DNA of 64,000 bases from Streptomyces smyrnaeus (GCF_017676345.1 NZ_JAFFZM010000003.1:310001-374000); one strand, 5' to 3'. Counted from the first letter of the stretch, positions 12,612 through 23,427 are shown. Notes: generated by a model from the letters alone, not told the origin. Numbers and translations are program-made.

Positions 12612-13579
12612 CGCCTGCGGTGAAGGACGAGATCTCCCGGCTCCCCGTCACCCGGACCTGCTGCCGGAAGTCAGAGGTCTCGTCGATCCTGCGCTTCGCC
12701 GGTGGGCTGCACCTGGTGAGCGGGCGGATCGTGATCGAGGCGGAGCTGGACACGGGTATCGCGGCCCGGCGGCTGCGCAAGGACATCCTGGAGATCTTCG
12801 GACACTCCTCCGACCTGGTGGTGATGGCCCCCAGCGGACTGCGCCGCAACAGCCGGTACGTCGTACGGGTGGTTGCGGGCGGTGACCAGCTCGCCCGGCA
12901 GACCGGCCTCGTCGACGGCCGCGGCCGCCCCATCAGGGGGCTGCCCCCGCAGGTGGTCTCGGGGGCCACCTGTGACGCGGAGGCCGCCTGGCGCGGCGCG
13001 TTCCTGGCGCACGGTTCGCTGACCGAGCCGGGGCGCAGCTCCTCCCTGGAGGTCACCTGCCCAGGACCGGAGGCGGCGCTGGCCCTCGTCGGCGCGGCGC
13101 GCAGACTCCAGATCGCCGCCAAGGCCCGCGAGGTGCGCGGGGTGGACCGCGTCGTCGTCCGGGACGGTGACGCCATCGGCGCGCTGTTGACCCGGCTCGG
13201 CGCCCATGAGTCCGTACTGGCGTGGGAGGAGCGGCGGATGCGCCGCGAGGTGCGGGCCACCGCCAACCGGCTCGCCAACTTCGACGACGCCAATCTGCGC
13301 CGCTCGGCCCGCGCCGCCGTCGCCGCCGGTGCCCGGGTGCAGCGTGCGCTGGAGATCCTCGGTGACGAGGTGCCCGAGCACCTGGCCGCCGCCGGACGGC
13401 TGCGGATGGAGCACAAGCAGGCTTCGCTGGAGGAGCTCGGCGCGCTCGCCGACCCGCCGCTGACCAAGGACGCGGTGGCCGGCCGGATCCGGCGGCTGCT
13501 GGCCATGGCCGACAAGCGCGCACAGGACCTCGGCATCCCTGGAACCGAGTCGAATCTGACCGAGGAAATGGTCGGCTGA
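12602..13579 (+). CDS. whiA: Sporulation/cell division regulator WhiA
   Basis: WhiA is a DNA-binding protein that, with WhiB, switches aerial hyphae to sporulation septation in Streptomyces. The 325-residue protein has the N-terminal LAGLIDADG-homing-endonuclease-like fold, with [19 protein letters not shown] and GAFLAHGSL, but it is not expected to cut DNA. A C-terminal helix-turn-helix includes [15 protein letters not shown] and [16 protein letters not shown]. The ATG at 12602 lies inside the yvcK 3' end, giving a 10-bp overlap. Confidence 0.97.
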   Translation: MAMTPAVKDEISRLPVTRTCCRKSEVSSILRFAGGLHLVSGRIVIEAELDTGIAARRLRKDILEIFGHSSDLVVMAPSGLRRNSRYVVRVVAGGDQLARQTGLVDGRGRPIRGLPPQVVSGATCDAEAAWRGAFLAHGSLTEPGRSSSLEVTCPGPEAALALVGAARRLQIAAKAREVRGVDRVVVRDGDAIGALLTRLGAHESVLAWEERRMRREVRATANRLANFDDANLRRSARAAVAAGARVQRALEILGDEVPEHLAAAGRLRMEHKQASLEELGALADPPLTKDAVAGRIRRLLAMADKRAQDLGIPGTESNLTEEMVG

Positions 13580-13686
13580 TCCGACAAGGAAGGCCCCGCG
13601 GGACGGCCAGTTGAGCCGCCCCGTGCTCGCCTGAGCCGTCCGGATTTGCCCGCCCGGCCGATGTGAGCCCCGCCGCATCGGAGAGG

Positions 13687-13692
13687 TAGGGT
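13687..13692 (+). promoter_or_regulatory. Possible gap -10 box TAGGGT
   Basis: TAGGGT lies 74 bp upstream of the gap start in the 187-bp whiA-gap spacer. No clear -35 element was seen. Confidence 0.3.
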
Positions 13693-13751
13693 CGGAGTCG
13701 GTCGGGGACATCCCAAACAGCCCTCGCCGGTGTCCTTACCGGCGTACCTAG

Positions 13752-14771
<1,020 letters not shown>

Positions 14772-14793
14772 ACCCGCGCAGACCGAGGTGAAC

Positions 14794-14826
14794 GACAGGG
14801 CTCGTGCGCCGCGCACGAGCCCTGTC
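14794..14826 (+). terminator. Hairpin between gap and pgk
   Basis: There is a perfect 15-bp stem, GACAGGGCTCGTGCG paired with 14812-14826, closed by a 3-nt loop and without a U-run, as is usual in Streptomyces. It probably ends or attenuates gap transcripts. Confidence 0.75.
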
Positions 14827-14897
14827 GCATGCCGCGTCCGCCATGTGTGCCGCGTAACCACCGGGGTGCCGCCCCGGGCCCATCACAGGAGCCATCC

Positions 14898-16109
14898 ATG
14901 AAGACGATCGACGAACTCGTCGGCGAGGGCGTGTCCGGCAAGCGGGTCTTCGTCCGTGCCGATCTCAACGTCCCGCTCGACGGCGACACCATCACCGACG
15001 ACGGCCGGATCCGGGCCGCCGTCCCCACGATCAAGAAGCTGGCCGAAAGCGGCGCGCGCGTGGTCGTGGCCTCTCACTTGGGCCGCCCCAAGGGCGCCCC
15101 GGACCCGCAGTTCTCGCTGGCGCCCGTCGCCCGGCGGCTCGGCGAACTCCTCGGCAGCCAGGTCGCGTTCGCGACCGACACCGTGGGGGACAGCGCGAAG
15201 GCCACCGTCGGTGGGATCACCGACGGCGGGGTCACGCTGCTGGAGAACCTCCGCTTCAACGCCGGTGAGACGAGCAAGGACGACGCCGAGCGGGGCGCCT
15301 TCGCCGACGAGCTGGCCGCACTCGCCGACGCGTACGTGAGCGACGGCTTCGGCGCCGTGCACCGCAAGCACGCGTCCGTCTACGACCTGCCCGCGCGCCT
15401 TCCGCACGCCGCCGGCTCCCTCATCGCCACCGAGGTCGGCGTCCTCAAGAAGCTCACCGAGGACGTTGAGCGGCCCTACGCGGTGGTCCTGGGCGGCGCC
15501 AAGGTCTCCGACAAGCTCGGCGTCATCGACCATCTGCTCGACAAGGCCGACCGGCTGCTGATCGGCGGCGGCATGGCCTACACCTTCCTCAAGGCCAAGG
15601 GGTACGAGGTCGGCAAGTCGCTGCTCCAGGAGGACCAGCTCCCGGCGGTCAAGGGCTATCTGGAGCGCGCCGAGGAGCTGGGCGTGGAGTTCGTACTGCC
15701 GGTGGACGTGCTGGCGGCGCCCGAGTTCCCCGATCTGAAGACCAAGGCACCGGCCGACCCCACGGTCGTGGCGGCGGATGCCATCCCCGCGGAGCTGGAG
15801 GGCCTGGACATCGGCCCGGAGAGCCGTAAGCTCTACGCCGCGAAGCTCGCCGACGCGGCCACCGTCTTCTGGAACGGCCCGATGGGTGTCTTCGAGCACC
15901 CGGACTTCGCCGAGGGCACCAAGGCCGTCGCGCAGGGTCTGCTCGACTCTCCCGCCTTCACGGTCGTCGGCGGCGGCGACAGCGCCGCCGCCGTCCGTCA
16001 GCTGGGCTTCGACGAAAACGCGTTCGGGCACATCTCGACCGGCGGTGGCGCCAGCCTCGAATACCTCGAGGGCAAGACGCTTCCGGGCCTGGCCGCACTG
16101 GAGGACTGA
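14898..16109 (+). CDS. pgk: Phosphoglycerate kinase
   Basis: Pgk transfers the acyl phosphate of 1,3-bisphosphoglycerate to ADP. The 403-residue protein shows [12 protein letters not shown] near the N-terminus, [36 protein letters not shown] and the C-terminal GGGDSAAAV nucleotide-binding loop. The start is ATG 14898 with AGGAG at optimal spacing; earlier in-frame starts lie inside the gap terminator region and match no homology. tpiA follows after an unusual 180-bp spacer made of a tandem duplication. Confidence 0.98.
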   Translation: MKTIDELVGEGVSGKRVFVRADLNVPLDGDTITDDGRIRAAVPTIKKLAESGARVVVASHLGRPKGAPDPQFSLAPVARRLGELLGSQVAFATDTVGDSAKATVGGITDGGVTLLENLRFNAGETSKDDAERGAFADELAALADAYVSDGFGAVHRKHASVYDLPARLPHAAGSLIATEVGVLKKLTEDVERPYAVVLGGAKVSDKLGVIDHLLDKADRLLIGGGMAYTFLKAKGYEVGKSLLQEDQLPAVKGYLERAEELGVEFVLPVDVLAAPEFPDLKTKAPADPTVVAADAIPAELEGLDIGPESRKLYAAKLADAATVFWNGPMGVFEHPDFAEGTKAVAQGLLDSPAFTVVGGGDSAAAVRQLGFDENAFGHISTGGGASLEYLEGKTLPGLAALED

Positions 16110-16111
16110 CC

Positions 16112-16292
16112 AGCGTCGCACGCGCGGCTGCCGGGCCGCGGGCAACTACGGGACTCGCACTGCGCCGTGTGGGCGGAGAAGCGAACATGGAAGGGCCGTG
16201 AGCGTCGCACGCGCGGCTGCCGGGCCGCGGGCAACTACGAGACTCGCACTGCGCCGTGTGGGCGGAGAAGCGAGCATGGAAGGAGAGGCGTG
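16112..16292 (+). repeat. 89-bp tandem duplication between pgk and tpiA
   Basis: The units at 16112-16200 and 16201-16292 are nearly identical; I see only a few substitutions and a 3-base difference at the end. Each contains GTGTGGGCGGAGAAGCGA and ends in ATGGAAGG followed by a GTG. The second unit provides the tpiA ribosome-binding site and start codon. The first provides an equivalent signal and GTG at 16199. Confidence 0.92.
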
Positions 16293-16293
16293 A
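16199..16293 (+). CDS. Possible 31-residue micro-ORF created by the duplication
   Basis: A GTG at 16199 has an AAGG element 6 nt upstream, copied from the tpiA start region. The frame runs 31 codons, and its TGA overlaps the tpiA GTG as GTGA, which would couple the two. The peptide begins [16 protein letters not shown] and has no recognisable fold. There is no evidence beyond the sequence arrangement that it is translated. Confidence 0.25.
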
Positions 16294-17078
16294 GTACACC
16301 GCCTACCCGTACCCCGCTGATGGCGGGCAACTGGAAGATGAACCTCAACCACCTCGAGGCCATCGCCCATGTCCAGAAGCTCGCCTTCGCGCTGACGGAC
16401 AAGGACTACGAGGCCGTGGAGGTCGCGGTGCTGCCGCCCTTCACCGATCTGCGCTCGGTGCAGACGCTGGTCGACGGCGACAAGCTGCGGATCAAGTACG
16501 GCGCGCAGGATCTGTCGGCACACGAATCGGGTGCCTACACCGGGGAGATCTCGGCTTCGATGCTGGCGAAGTTCAACTGCAGCTTCGTCACTGTCGGCCA
16601 CTCCGAGCGCCGCCAGTACCACGGCGAGGACGAGCCGCTCGTCAACGCCAAGGTCAAGGCCGCCCTCAAGCACGGCCTGACCCCGATCCTGTGCGTCGGC
16701 GAGGAGCTGGCCGTCCGCGAGGCGGGCAACCACGTCAGCCACACCCTCGCCCAGGTCGAGGGCGGTCTCAAGGACGTCTCCGCCGAGGACGCTGCCGGGC
16801 TGGTCATCGCCTACGAGCCGGTCTGGGCCATCGGCACCGGGAAGGTCTGCGGCGAAGAGGATGCCCAGGAGGTCTGCGGTGCGATCCGCGGGCGGCTGAC
16901 CGAGCTGTACGACGACGGGGCGACCGCGCAGCAGGTCCGCATCCAGTACGGCGGCTCCGTCAAGGCCGGCAACGTCGCCAAGATCATGGCGCAGCCCGAC
17001 ATCGACGGCGCGCTCGTCGGCGGCGCCTCGCTGGACGCGGAGGAATTCGTCAAGATCATCCGCTTCCGGGACCAGTGA
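16290..17078 (+). CDS. tpiA: Triosephosphate isomerase
   Basis: TpiA interconverts dihydroxyacetone phosphate and glyceraldehyde-3-phosphate. The 262-residue protein has the catalytic Lys in AGNWKMN (near residue 13) and His in VGHSERR. The catalytic Glu lies in [11 protein letters not shown], and phosphate-binding loops are QYGGSVK and VGGASL. The GTG at 16290 follows AAGGAGAGGC. The frame is open upstream through the duplicated spacer, but that part is not homologous. Confidence 0.97.
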   Translation: MSTPPTRTPLMAGNWKMNLNHLEAIAHVQKLAFALTDKDYEAVEVAVLPPFTDLRSVQTLVDGDKLRIKYGAQDLSAHESGAYTGEISASMLAKFNCSFVTVGHSERRQYHGEDEPLVNAKVKAALKHGLTPILCVGEELAVREAGNHVSHTLAQVEGGLKDVSAEDAAGLVIAYEPVWAIGTGKVCGEEDAQEVCGAIRGRLTELYDDGATAQQVRIQYGGSVKAGNVAKIMAQPDIDGALVGGASLDAEEFVKIIRFRDQ

Positions 17079-17227
17079 GCGTCCCCTTCCACCACCGGTG
17101 GGACAGCAGCGTGTGACGGCGGGCCGTCGCCCGTCGTAGTCTTGCGGGGGCCGGACCCGCGGTCCGGCCCCCGTAAGCGTTCGTAACGTTAAGTGTCCAG
17201 CCACGATCCGAGAGAGTTGGTCCAGCC

Positions 17228-17464
17228 GTGGTCATGGGGTTCTCAATCGCCCTCATCGTCTTCAGTGCGCTGCTGTTGCTGCTGGTGCTGATGCACAAGG
17301 GCAAGGGCGGCGGCCTCTCCGACATGTTCGGTGGCGGTATGCAGTCCTCCGTCGGCGGCTCGTCGGTGGCCGAGCGCAACCTCGACCGGATCACGGTCGT
17401 CGTCGGCCTGGTGTGGTTCGCCATCATCGTCGTGCTCGGTCTGCTGATGAAGTTCGACAGCTGA
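17228..17464 (+). CDS. secG: Preprotein translocase subunit SecG
   Basis: SecG is the small auxiliary subunit of the SecYEG protein-export channel. The 78-residue protein has two membrane segments, roughly residues 5-22 and 56-73, joined by the conserved cytoplasmic loop HKGKGGGLSDMFGGG. The GTG at 17228 or the ATG at 17234 could start it; GAGAG lies upstream. Its place after tpiA is conserved in many actinobacteria. Confidence 0.93.
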   Translation: MVMGFSIALIVFSALLLLLVLMHKGKGGGLSDMFGGGMQSSVGGSSVAERNLDRITVVVGLVWFAIIVVLGLLMKFDS

Positions 17465-17533
17465 TCGTCGGATCGTACGGTTCTGATCCGGTATGCGGGC
17501 TTCGGCGATTCACAGTTGGCGCCTGCACAACGG

Positions 17534-17564
17534 CTGACAGGGCGTTGCACCCCCTGCCTATCAT
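17534..17564 (+). promoter_or_regulatory. Possible rbpA promoter
   Basis: CTGACA (17534-17539) and TATCAT (17559-17564) are separated by 19 bp, longer than ideal. They lie about 135 bp upstream of rbpA in the 234-bp secG-rbpA spacer. A second TANNNT box, TACACT, is at 17627-17632. No sigma-R-type promoter was found here. Confidence 0.3.
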
Positions 17565-17698
17565 GAGGGTCCGCGTCCGGTACCGACGCAGTAACTCCGG
17601 TCACCGGGCGCGCGTTGGGCCCTACGTACACTAGGGCGCCCGCAGCGGAGCGCGCAGTGCCGACGCTCCGTGGCACCGTGAGGCAGGGAGTTACGACC

Positions 17699-18034
17699 GT
17701 GGCAAGTGGCAACGCGATCCGGGGCAGCCGGGTCGGAGCGGGGCCGATGGGGGAGGCCGAGCGAGGCGAGTCCGCACCCCGCCTCCGCATCTCCTTCTGG
17801 TGCTCCAACGGGCACGAGACCCAGCCGAGCTTCGCCAGCGACGCGCAGATCCCGGAGACCTGGGACTGTCCGCGCTGTGGCTTCCCCGCAGGAACGGACC
17901 GGGACAACCCCCCGGACCCCCCGCGTACCGAGCCGTACAAGACCCACCTGGCCTATGTGCGGGAGCGGCGCAGCGACGCGGACGGCGAGGCGATTCTCGC
18001 CGAGGCGCTCGCCAAGCTCAGGGGTGAGATCTGA
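17699..18034 (+). CDS. rbpA: RNA polymerase-binding protein RbpA
   Basis: RbpA is an actinobacterial factor that binds RNA polymerase and principal sigma factors and stabilises open complexes. The 111-residue protein has the core zinc-ribbon-like region FWCSNGHETQPSFA and CPRCGFPAG. A basic linker and the sigma-interaction domain near the C-terminus (TEPYKTHLAYVRERR) follow. The GTG at 17699 is preceded by CAGGGAG at suitable spacing. A strong hairpin follows the gene, so it appears monocistronic. Confidence 0.96.
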   Translation: MASGNAIRGSRVGAGPMGEAERGESAPRLRISFWCSNGHETQPSFASDAQIPETWDCPRCGFPAGTDRDNPPDPPRTEPYKTHLAYVRERRSDADGEAILAEALAKLRGEI

Positions 18035-18099
18035 GGCGATCCGGGCCGACGCGCCGGCGCCGTCAGGGCACCTGCACCACTCATGACACCGAACGACGG

Positions 18100-18142
18100 A
18101 CGGCTCGGCCGCGCACCGAGGGGCGGTGCGCGGCCGAGCCGT
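18100..18142 (+). terminator. Strong hairpin after rbpA
   Basis: There is a perfect 19-bp stem, ACGGCTCGGCCGCGCACCG paired with 18124-18142, closed by AGGGG. It should terminate rbpA transcription before pgi. Confidence 0.8.
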
Positions 18143-18150
18143 TCATCGTC

Positions 18151-18156
18151 TAGGTT
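18151..18156 (+). promoter_or_regulatory. Possible pgi -10 box TAGGTT
   Basis: TAGGTT lies just past the terminator and 47 bp before the pgi ATG. Its -35 region would fall within the hairpin arm and shows no consensus. Confidence 0.3.
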
Positions 18157-18202
18157 GGAGGACGGCGGGGTTCGTTACGAGAGGAATGGGCTGGTTTCGC
18201 TG

Positions 18203-19858
18203 ATGAACGCTGAAGGCCGCACCCGACTCGACCAGCTGCCCGAGTGGCACGCGCTGTCCAAGCACCGCGACGAGTTCGGCCTCACGCACCTGCGGCGACT
18301 GTTCGAGGACGATCCGCAGCGCGCCGAGCGCTACACCGTTCGGGTCGGCGATCTCCACATCGATTACTCCAAGAACCTGGTCACCGACGAGACGCTGCGC
18401 CTGTTGCGGCAACTCGCCGAGGCGGCGGGCGTGGCCCGGCTGCGGGACGCGATGTTCGAGGGCGAGAAGATCAACGTCACCGAGGACCGCGCCGTTCTGC
18501 ACACGGCGCTGCGCACTCCTGAGTCGGCGACCGTCCGGGTGGACGGCGAGAACGTGATGCGCAAGGTGCACCAAGTCCTCATCAGGATGGGCACCTTCGC
18601 CGGCAGGATCCGCGAGGGCCACTGGCGGGGCCACACCGGAGAGCGCATCAAGAACATCGTCAACATCGGTATCGGCGGCTCCGATCTCGGCCCGAAGATG
18701 GCCTACGAGGCGCTGCGCCCGTACACCCGGCGGGACATGACCTTCCGTTTCGTCTCCAACGTGGACGGCGCGGATCTGCACGAGGCCGTCCGGGACCTGG
18801 ACCCGGCCGAGACGCTGTTCATCGTCGCCTCCAAGACCTTCACCACCGTCGAGACCCTCACCAACGCCAAGGCCGCGCGCGCCTGGCTGCTGGCCGGGCT
18901 GGGTGGTGACTCGTCGGCCGTCGCCAAGCACTTCGTGGCCGTCTCCACCAATGCGGAGAAGGTCGCGGAGTTCGGCATCAACACCGACAACATGTTCGAG
19001 TTCTGGGACTGGGTCGGCGGTCGCTACTCCTACGACTCGGCCATCGGCCTCTCCCTCATGGTGGCCATCGGCCCCGAGTGCTTCGGTGACATGCTCGCCG
19101 GCTTCCATCTGGTGGACGAGCACTTCCGCTCCGCGCCCTTCGAGGCCAACGCGCCGCTGCTGCTGGGCCTGTTGGGCATCTGGTACGGCAACTTCCACGA
19201 CGCGCAGTCGCACGCGGTACTGCCCTACAGCCACTACCTGTCCCAGTTCACCGCCTATCTGCAGCAGTTGGACATGGAGTCCAACGGCAAGTCGACCACC
19301 CGCGAGGGCGGCCCCGTCGAGTGGCAGACCGGGCCCGTCGTCTGGGGCACTCCAGGCACCAATGGACAGCACGCCTACTACCAGCTGCTGCACCAGGGCA
19401 CCAAGATGATCCCCGCCGACCTGATCGGCTTCGCCGACCCCGTCTCCGAGCTCGGCGAGCTGCGCGACCAGCACGACCTGCTGATGGCGAACCTCTTCGC
19501 CCAGGGGCAGGCCCTCGCCTTCGGCAAGACGGCGGAGGAGGTGCGCGCCGAGGGCGTCCCCGAGGCCCAGGTCCCGCACCGCACGTTCCCCGGCAACCGC
19601 CCCACGACCACCATCCTGGCCTCCGCACTCACCCCCTCCGTGCTCGGCCAGCTCGTGGCCCTCTACGAGCACAAGGTGTTCGTCCAGGGCGCCATCTGGG
19701 ACATCGACTCCTTCGACCAGTGGGGCGTCGAGCTCGGCAAGGTCCTCGCCAAGCGCCTGGAACCGGCGCTCACCGAGGGAGCGCCGGTTCCCGGACTTGA
19801 CGCCTCCACCAGGGCACTGGTCGACCGCTACCGCTCCCTGCGCGGCCGTACGGCATAG
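18203..19858 (+). CDS. pgi: Glucose-6-phosphate isomerase
   Basis: Pgi interconverts glucose-6-phosphate and fructose-6-phosphate at the branch of glycolysis and the pentose phosphate pathway. The protein of about 551 residues has the family signatures [18 protein letters not shown] and [16 protein letters not shown]. The catalytic Glu/His segment includes [16 protein letters not shown], and the C-terminal Lys lies in [11 protein letters not shown]. The ATG at 18203 fits the family start, although the GAGGAA upstream is rather far. pgi points at the convergent PPP operon (pgl end). Confidence 0.97.
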   Translation: MNAEGRTRLDQLPEWHALSKHRDEFGLTHLRRLFEDDPQRAERYTVRVGDLHIDYSKNLVTDETLRLLRQLAEAAGVARLRDAMFEGEKINVTEDRAVLHTALRTPESATVRVDGENVMRKVHQVLIRMGTFAGRIREGHWRGHTGERIKNIVNIGIGGSDLGPKMAYEALRPYTRRDMTFRFVSNVDGADLHEAVRDLDPAETLFIVASKTFTTVETLTNAKAARAWLLAGLGGDSSAVAKHFVAVSTNAEKVAEFGINTDNMFEFWDWVGGRYSYDSAIGLSLMVAIGPECFGDMLAGFHLVDEHFRSAPFEANAPLLLGLLGIWYGNFHDAQSHAVLPYSHYLSQFTAYLQQLDMESNGKSTTREGGPVEWQTGPVVWGTPGTNGQHAYYQLLHQGTKMIPADLIGFADPVSELGELRDQHDLLMANLFAQGQALAFGKTAEEVRAEGVPEAQVPHRTFPGNRPTTTILASALTPSVLGQLVALYEHKVFVQGAIWDIDSFDQWGVELGKVLAKRLEPALTEGAPVPGLDASTRALVDRYRSLRGRTA

Positions 19859-19863
19859 ATGTC

Positions 19864-19901
19864 GGGGCAGTCCCTCCCTTGGTACGGGGAGGGGCTGCCC
19901 C
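19864..19901. terminator. Hairpin between convergent pgi and pgl
   Basis: GGGGCAGTCCCTCCC (19864-19878) pairs with 19886-19901 across a 7-nt loop, with one G-T pair. It can serve transcripts from either side. Confidence 0.65.
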
Positions 19902-19941
19902 TGTCTGTCGATTGCGGACTGCGGCGCCGTTGTGGTTCCTC

Positions 19942-19980
19942 GCGCAGTTCCCCGCGCCCCTGACGGGGCGCAGCTCCCCA
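19942..19980. repeat. Dispersed palindromic repeat, copy 2 (partial)
   Basis: GCAGTTCCCCGCGCCCC followed by GGGGCGCAGCTCCCC matches the first half of the repeat at 7523 and the block at 41595-41622. It sits between pgi and pgl and may add to termination. Confidence 0.65.
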
Positions 19981-20013
19981 TTGCGGGGGACGCAAGACGG
20001 GGTCAAGCTCCCA

Positions 20014-20781
20014 TCAGCGTGCCGGCAGGCGGGAGGCCGCCGCCTCGTCCAAGAGCCACAGGGTGCGGGAGCGCCCGTGCACGGCGGCGGCCGGGGCCTG
20101 CAGTTCGCCGGGGCCCGAGAGGGCGAGGGCGACCGCGTCGGCCTTGTCCTCGCCTGCTGCGAGCAGCCACACCTCCTCGGCGGCGCGGATCGCGGGCAGC
20201 GTCAGCGACAGCCGGGTGGGCGGCGGCTTCGGCGCTCCGTGGACACCGACGACGGTGCGCTCGGTCTCCCGCAGCGCCGGGTGCTCCGGGAAGAGGGAGG
20301 CGACGTGGGTGTCGGGGCCGACACCCAGCAGCAGCACGTCGAAGGCGGGGACCCGCACCGTCGGGTCGCCCTCCGCCGCGGCGGCCAGTTCCGTCGCGTA
20401 CGCCTCGGCGGCGGCCTCGGCGTCGCCCGCGTACCGGCCGTCGGAGGGCGGCATCACATGCACCCGCGCGGGATCCAGCTCGACCGCGTCCAGCAGGGCC
20501 TCACGGGCCTGGGTGTGGTTGCGTTCCGGGTCGCCCTCGGGGAGGAACCGCTCGTCGCCCCACCACACGTCCAGCCGGGGCCAGTCGATCCGCTCCTGTG
20601 CCCGCGGCGAGTCGGCGAGCGCGGCCAGCAGCGCGTTGCCGTTGCGGCCTCCGGTCAGCACGACCGACGCCGTGCCGCGCGCGGCCTGTGCGTCGGCCAG
20701 CCGGGTGACCAGCCGCTCCGCGGTGGCCAGGGCGAGCGCGTCCTTGTCGGGGTGTGTGACCACCTCGCGGGCCGCGCTCAC
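20014..20781 (-). CDS. pgl: 6-phosphogluconolactonase
   Basis: Pgl hydrolyses the lactone made by Zwf to 6-phosphogluconate. The 255-residue SugarP-isomerase-like protein has VVLTGGRNGNALLAAL, DVWWGDERFLP, RNHTQAREALLD and LLLGVGPDTHVASLFPEH, all family landmarks. The GTG at 20781 overlaps the opcA stop by 4 bp (GTGA). The gene ends the minus-strand PPP operon. Confidence 0.95.
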   Translation of the reverse strand: MSAAREVVTHPDKDALALATAERLVTRLADAQAARGTASVVLTGGRNGNALLAALADSPRAQERIDWPRLDVWWGDERFLPEGDPERNHTQAREALLDAVELDPARVHVMPPSDGRYAGDAEAAAEAYATELAAAAEGDPTVRVPAFDVLLLGVGPDTHVASLFPEHPALRETERTVVGVHGAPKPPPTRLSLTLPAIRAAEEVWLLAAGEDKADAVALALSGPGELQAPAAAVHGRSRTLWLLDEAAASRLPAR

Positions 20782-21890
20782 TTCGTGGCCTTCTTCGTGT
20801 TCGACCGGTTCGAGCGCCCCTTGGGCTTGGCCGGGGCGGGCTCGGCCGCCGGCTCCGCGGTGGAGGGCTCCTCCGTCTGACCGGAGGCCTCGGTCTGACC
20901 GGAGGCCTCGGCCGGGGCGGGTGCCGGTGCGGCCGGGGTCGGATGTGCCGGGTCGGGCCCCGAGATCTTGTTGATGCCGAAGCTGACGGCCTCGGCGTAC
21001 GCCTCGTCCGGGTCGAGCCGTCGCAGCTCCTCGGCGAGCAGTTCGGCCGTACTGCGCCGCTGGAGGGCGACGTGCCGGTCGGGCTGGCCGGGGACGGCGA
21101 GTTCGGCCAGCGAGCCGTTGGCGCGGTCGAGGCAGATCTGGCCTTCGACGGTCTCCATCCGTACCCCGGTGATGCCGGGGCCTTCGGAGATCCGGCGCTC
21201 GACGGGGACCCGCAGCCGCTCGGCGAGCCAGAGGGCGAGCAGTTCGCTGGAGGGGTTGTACTCCTCGCCTTCGACGACGGCCGAGTTGATGGTGGTCTGC
21301 TTCTGGTCCACCGAGGCGGCGAGCATGCTGCGCCAGGGGGTGATGCGGGTCCAGGCCAGATCGGTGTCGCCGGGCGCGTAGGTGGTGGCACGCAGACTGA
21401 GGGCGCCGACGGGGTCCTCCGTCGCCGCCGCGTCGGTGATGCGCCGTTGGGCCAGCTTCCCCAGCGGGTCCTCGGCAGGATTCTCGGGCGCGTCCTCGGG
21501 CCACCACACGACCACCGGGGCGTCCGGCAGCAGCAGGGGCAGGACGACACTGTGGGCGTGGGAGGCGAGTTCACCGTGCAGCCGCAGGATGATCGTTTCG
21601 CCGGAGCCCGCCTCGCCCACGTCGCTGCCGACCCGGACCTCGGCGTCGAGCCGGTGCTGCGCCCGGTCGCGGGGGGAGCGGCCGGGGCGGCGGACGACGA
21701 CGAGGATCCGCGAGGGGTGCTCCTTGGAGGCGCCGCTGGCGGCCTTGAGCGCGTCGTAGTGGTTGCCCTCGTCGGTGACGATGACGAGGGTCAGCACCAT
21801 GCCCATGGCGGGCGAGCCGAGGGAGCGGCGCGCCTTGACCAGTTCGGCGTTGATGCGGCTGGACGTGGTGTCCGTCAGGTCGATGTTCAT
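20778..21890 (-). CDS. opcA: Glucose-6-phosphate dehydrogenase assembly protein OpcA
   Basis: OpcA promotes assembly or redox activation of Zwf in cyanobacteria and is always found with zwf in actinobacteria. The 370-residue protein has VLTLVIVTDE, VVVWWPEDAP and TRITPWRSMLAASVDQK. Beyond the conserved core, the last ~60 residues are a Pro/Ala/Glu-rich, then Lys-rich tail ending NTKKATK. This tail includes a duplicated GQTEAS element. The start overlaps the zwf stop as ATGA and the stop overlaps pgl, so translation is coupled. Confidence 0.95.
   Translation of the reverse strand: MNIDLTDTTSSRINAELVKARRSLGSPAMGMVLTLVIVTDEGNHYDALKAASGASKEHPSRILVVVRRPGRSPRDRAQHRLDAEVRVGSDVGEAGSGETIILRLHGELASHAHSVVLPLLLPDAPVVVWWPEDAPENPAEDPLGKLAQRRITDAAATEDPVGALSLRATTYAPGDTDLAWTRITPWRSMLAASVDQKQTTINSAVVEGEEYNPSSELLALWLAERLRVPVERRISEGPGITGVRMETVEGQICLDRANGSLAELAVPGQPDRHVALQRRSTAELLAEELRRLDPDEAYAEAVSFGINKISGPDPAHPTPAAPAPAPAEASGQTEASGQTEEPSTAEPAAEPAPAKPKGRSNRSNTKKATK
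20875..20910. repeat. 18-bp tandem repeat (x2) in opcA
   Basis: GTCTGACCGGAGGCCTCG occurs twice in direct succession, duplicating six residues in the flexible C-terminal tail of OpcA without shifting the frame. Confidence 0.85.
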
Positions 21891-23422
21891 GGCCGCCGCC
21901 AAATCCGTCCGTCGCGTGCGAGCATCTCGTCGGCGGCCTGGGGTCCCCAGGTGCCGGCGGGGTACTGCTCGGGCTTGCCGTGCTTGTCCCAGTACTCCTC
22001 GATCGGGTCGAGGATCTCCCAGGAGCGTTCGACCTCCTGGTGCCGGGGGAAGAGGTTCGCATCCCCCAGCAGGACGTCGAGGATGAGGCGTTCGTACGCC
22101 TCGGGGCTGGACTCGGTGAAGGACTCGCCGTAGGCGAAGTCCATGGTCACGTCCCGGATCTCCATCTGGGTGCCGGGCACCTTCGAGCCGAAGCGGATCG
22201 TCACGCCCTCGTCCGGCTGGACGCGGATGACGAGCGCGTTCTGCCCCAGTTCCTGGGTGTCGGTGGCGTCGAAGGGGGAGTGGGGCGCGCGCTGGAACAT
22301 CACCGCGATCTCGGTCACCCGGCGGCCCAGCCGCTTGCCGGTGCGCAGATAGAAGGGGACCCCGGCCCAGCGCCGGTTGTCGATCCCCAGCTTGATCGCG
22401 GCGTAGGTGTCGGTCTTCGAGTTGGGGTCGATGCCCTCCTCGTCGAGATAGCCGGGCACCTTCTCGCCGCCCTGCCAGCCTTCCGCGTACTGCCCCCGCA
22501 CGGTGTACTTGCCCAGGTCCTTCGGCAGCCGTACGGAGTTGAGGACCTTGAGCTTCTCGGTCAGCAGCGCCTTGGCGTCGAAGGAGGTGGGTTCCTCCAT
22601 GGCGGTCAGGGCGAGCAGTTGGAGGATGTGGTTCTGGATGACGTCGCGGGCCGAGCCGATGCCGTCGTAGTAGCCGGCCCGGCCGCCGATGCCGATGTCC
22701 TCGGCCATGGTGATCTGCACATGGTCGACGTAGCTGCGGTTCCACAGCGGTTCGAACATCGTGTTGGCGAACCGGAGGGCGAGGATGTTCTGGACCGTCT
22801 CCTTGCCGAGGTAGTGGTCGATCCGGAAGACCTCGCTGGCCCGGAACACCTCATGGATGACGGCGTTCAGCTCCTGTGCCGACTTCAGATCGTGGCCGAA
22901 CGGCTTCTCGATGACCGCGCGGCGCCAGGAGCCGGGTTCGGCGTCGGACAGGCCGTGCTTCTTCAGCTGGGAGACGACGGTGGGGAAGAACTTGGGCGGT
23001 ACGGAGAGGTAGAAGGCGAAGTTGCCGCCGGTGCCCCGCGACTTGTCCAGCTCGTCGATGGTGGTCCGCAGCGTCTCGAACGCCTGGTCGTCGTGGAACT
23101 CGCCGGAGACGAAGCGCATGCCCTGGGCGAGCTGCTGCCAGACCTCCTCGCGGAAGGTGGTGCGGGAATGCTCCTTGACCGCGTCGTGCACGACCTGGGC
23201 GAAGTCCTCGTCCTCCCAGTCGCGTCGCGCGAAGCCGACGAGGGAGAAACCCGGGGGCAGGAGCCCGCGGTTGGCGAGGTCGTACACCGCAGGCATCAGC
23301 TTTTTCCGTGACAAATCGCCCGTGACGCCAAAGATGACCAGGCCCGACGGCCCCGCGATACGCGGGAGCCGTCGGTCCTGAGCGTCACGCAGCGGGTTGG
23401 CTGTGCCGCTCGCGCTGCTCAA
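21887..23422 (-). CDS. zwf: Glucose-6-phosphate 1-dehydrogenase
   Basis: Zwf makes NADPH while oxidising glucose-6-phosphate, the entry step of the pentose phosphate pathway. The 511-residue protein has the Rossmann motif VIFGVTGDLSRKKL near residue 30, EKPFGHDL, and the active-site signature RIDHYLGKETVQN near residue 198. The start codon is TTG: AAGGAGG lies 10 nt upstream, there is no ATG or GTG at that place, and the N-terminus matches the family. It begins 5 nt after the tal stop and overlaps opcA. Confidence 0.97.
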   Translation of the reverse strand: MSSASGTANPLRDAQDRRLPRIAGPSGLVIFGVTGDLSRKKLMPAVYDLANRGLLPPGFSLVGFARRDWEDEDFAQVVHDAVKEHSRTTFREEVWQQLAQGMRFVSGEFHDDQAFETLRTTIDELDKSRGTGGNFAFYLSVPPKFFPTVVSQLKKHGLSDAEPGSWRRAVIEKPFGHDLKSAQELNAVIHEVFRASEVFRIDHYLGKETVQNILALRFANTMFEPLWNRSYVDHVQITMAEDIGIGGRAGYYDGIGSARDVIQNHILQLLALTAMEEPTSFDAKALLTEKLKVLNSVRLPKDLGKYTVRGQYAEGWQGGEKVPGYLDEEGIDPNSKTDTYAAIKLGIDNRRWAGVPFYLRTGKRLGRRVTEIAVMFQRAPHSPFDATDTQELGQNALVIRVQPDEGVTIRFGSKVPGTQMEIRDVTMDFAYGESFTESSPEAYERLILDVLLGDANLFPRHQEVERSWEILDPIEEYWDKHGKPEQYPAGTWGPQAADEMLARDGRIWRRP

Positions 23423-23427
23423 TTCGG

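Noticed and set aside
12602..13579. A homing endonuclease or mobile intron at whiA
   Set aside because: The LAGLIDADG-like fold is part of WhiA itself; there is no sign of insertion.
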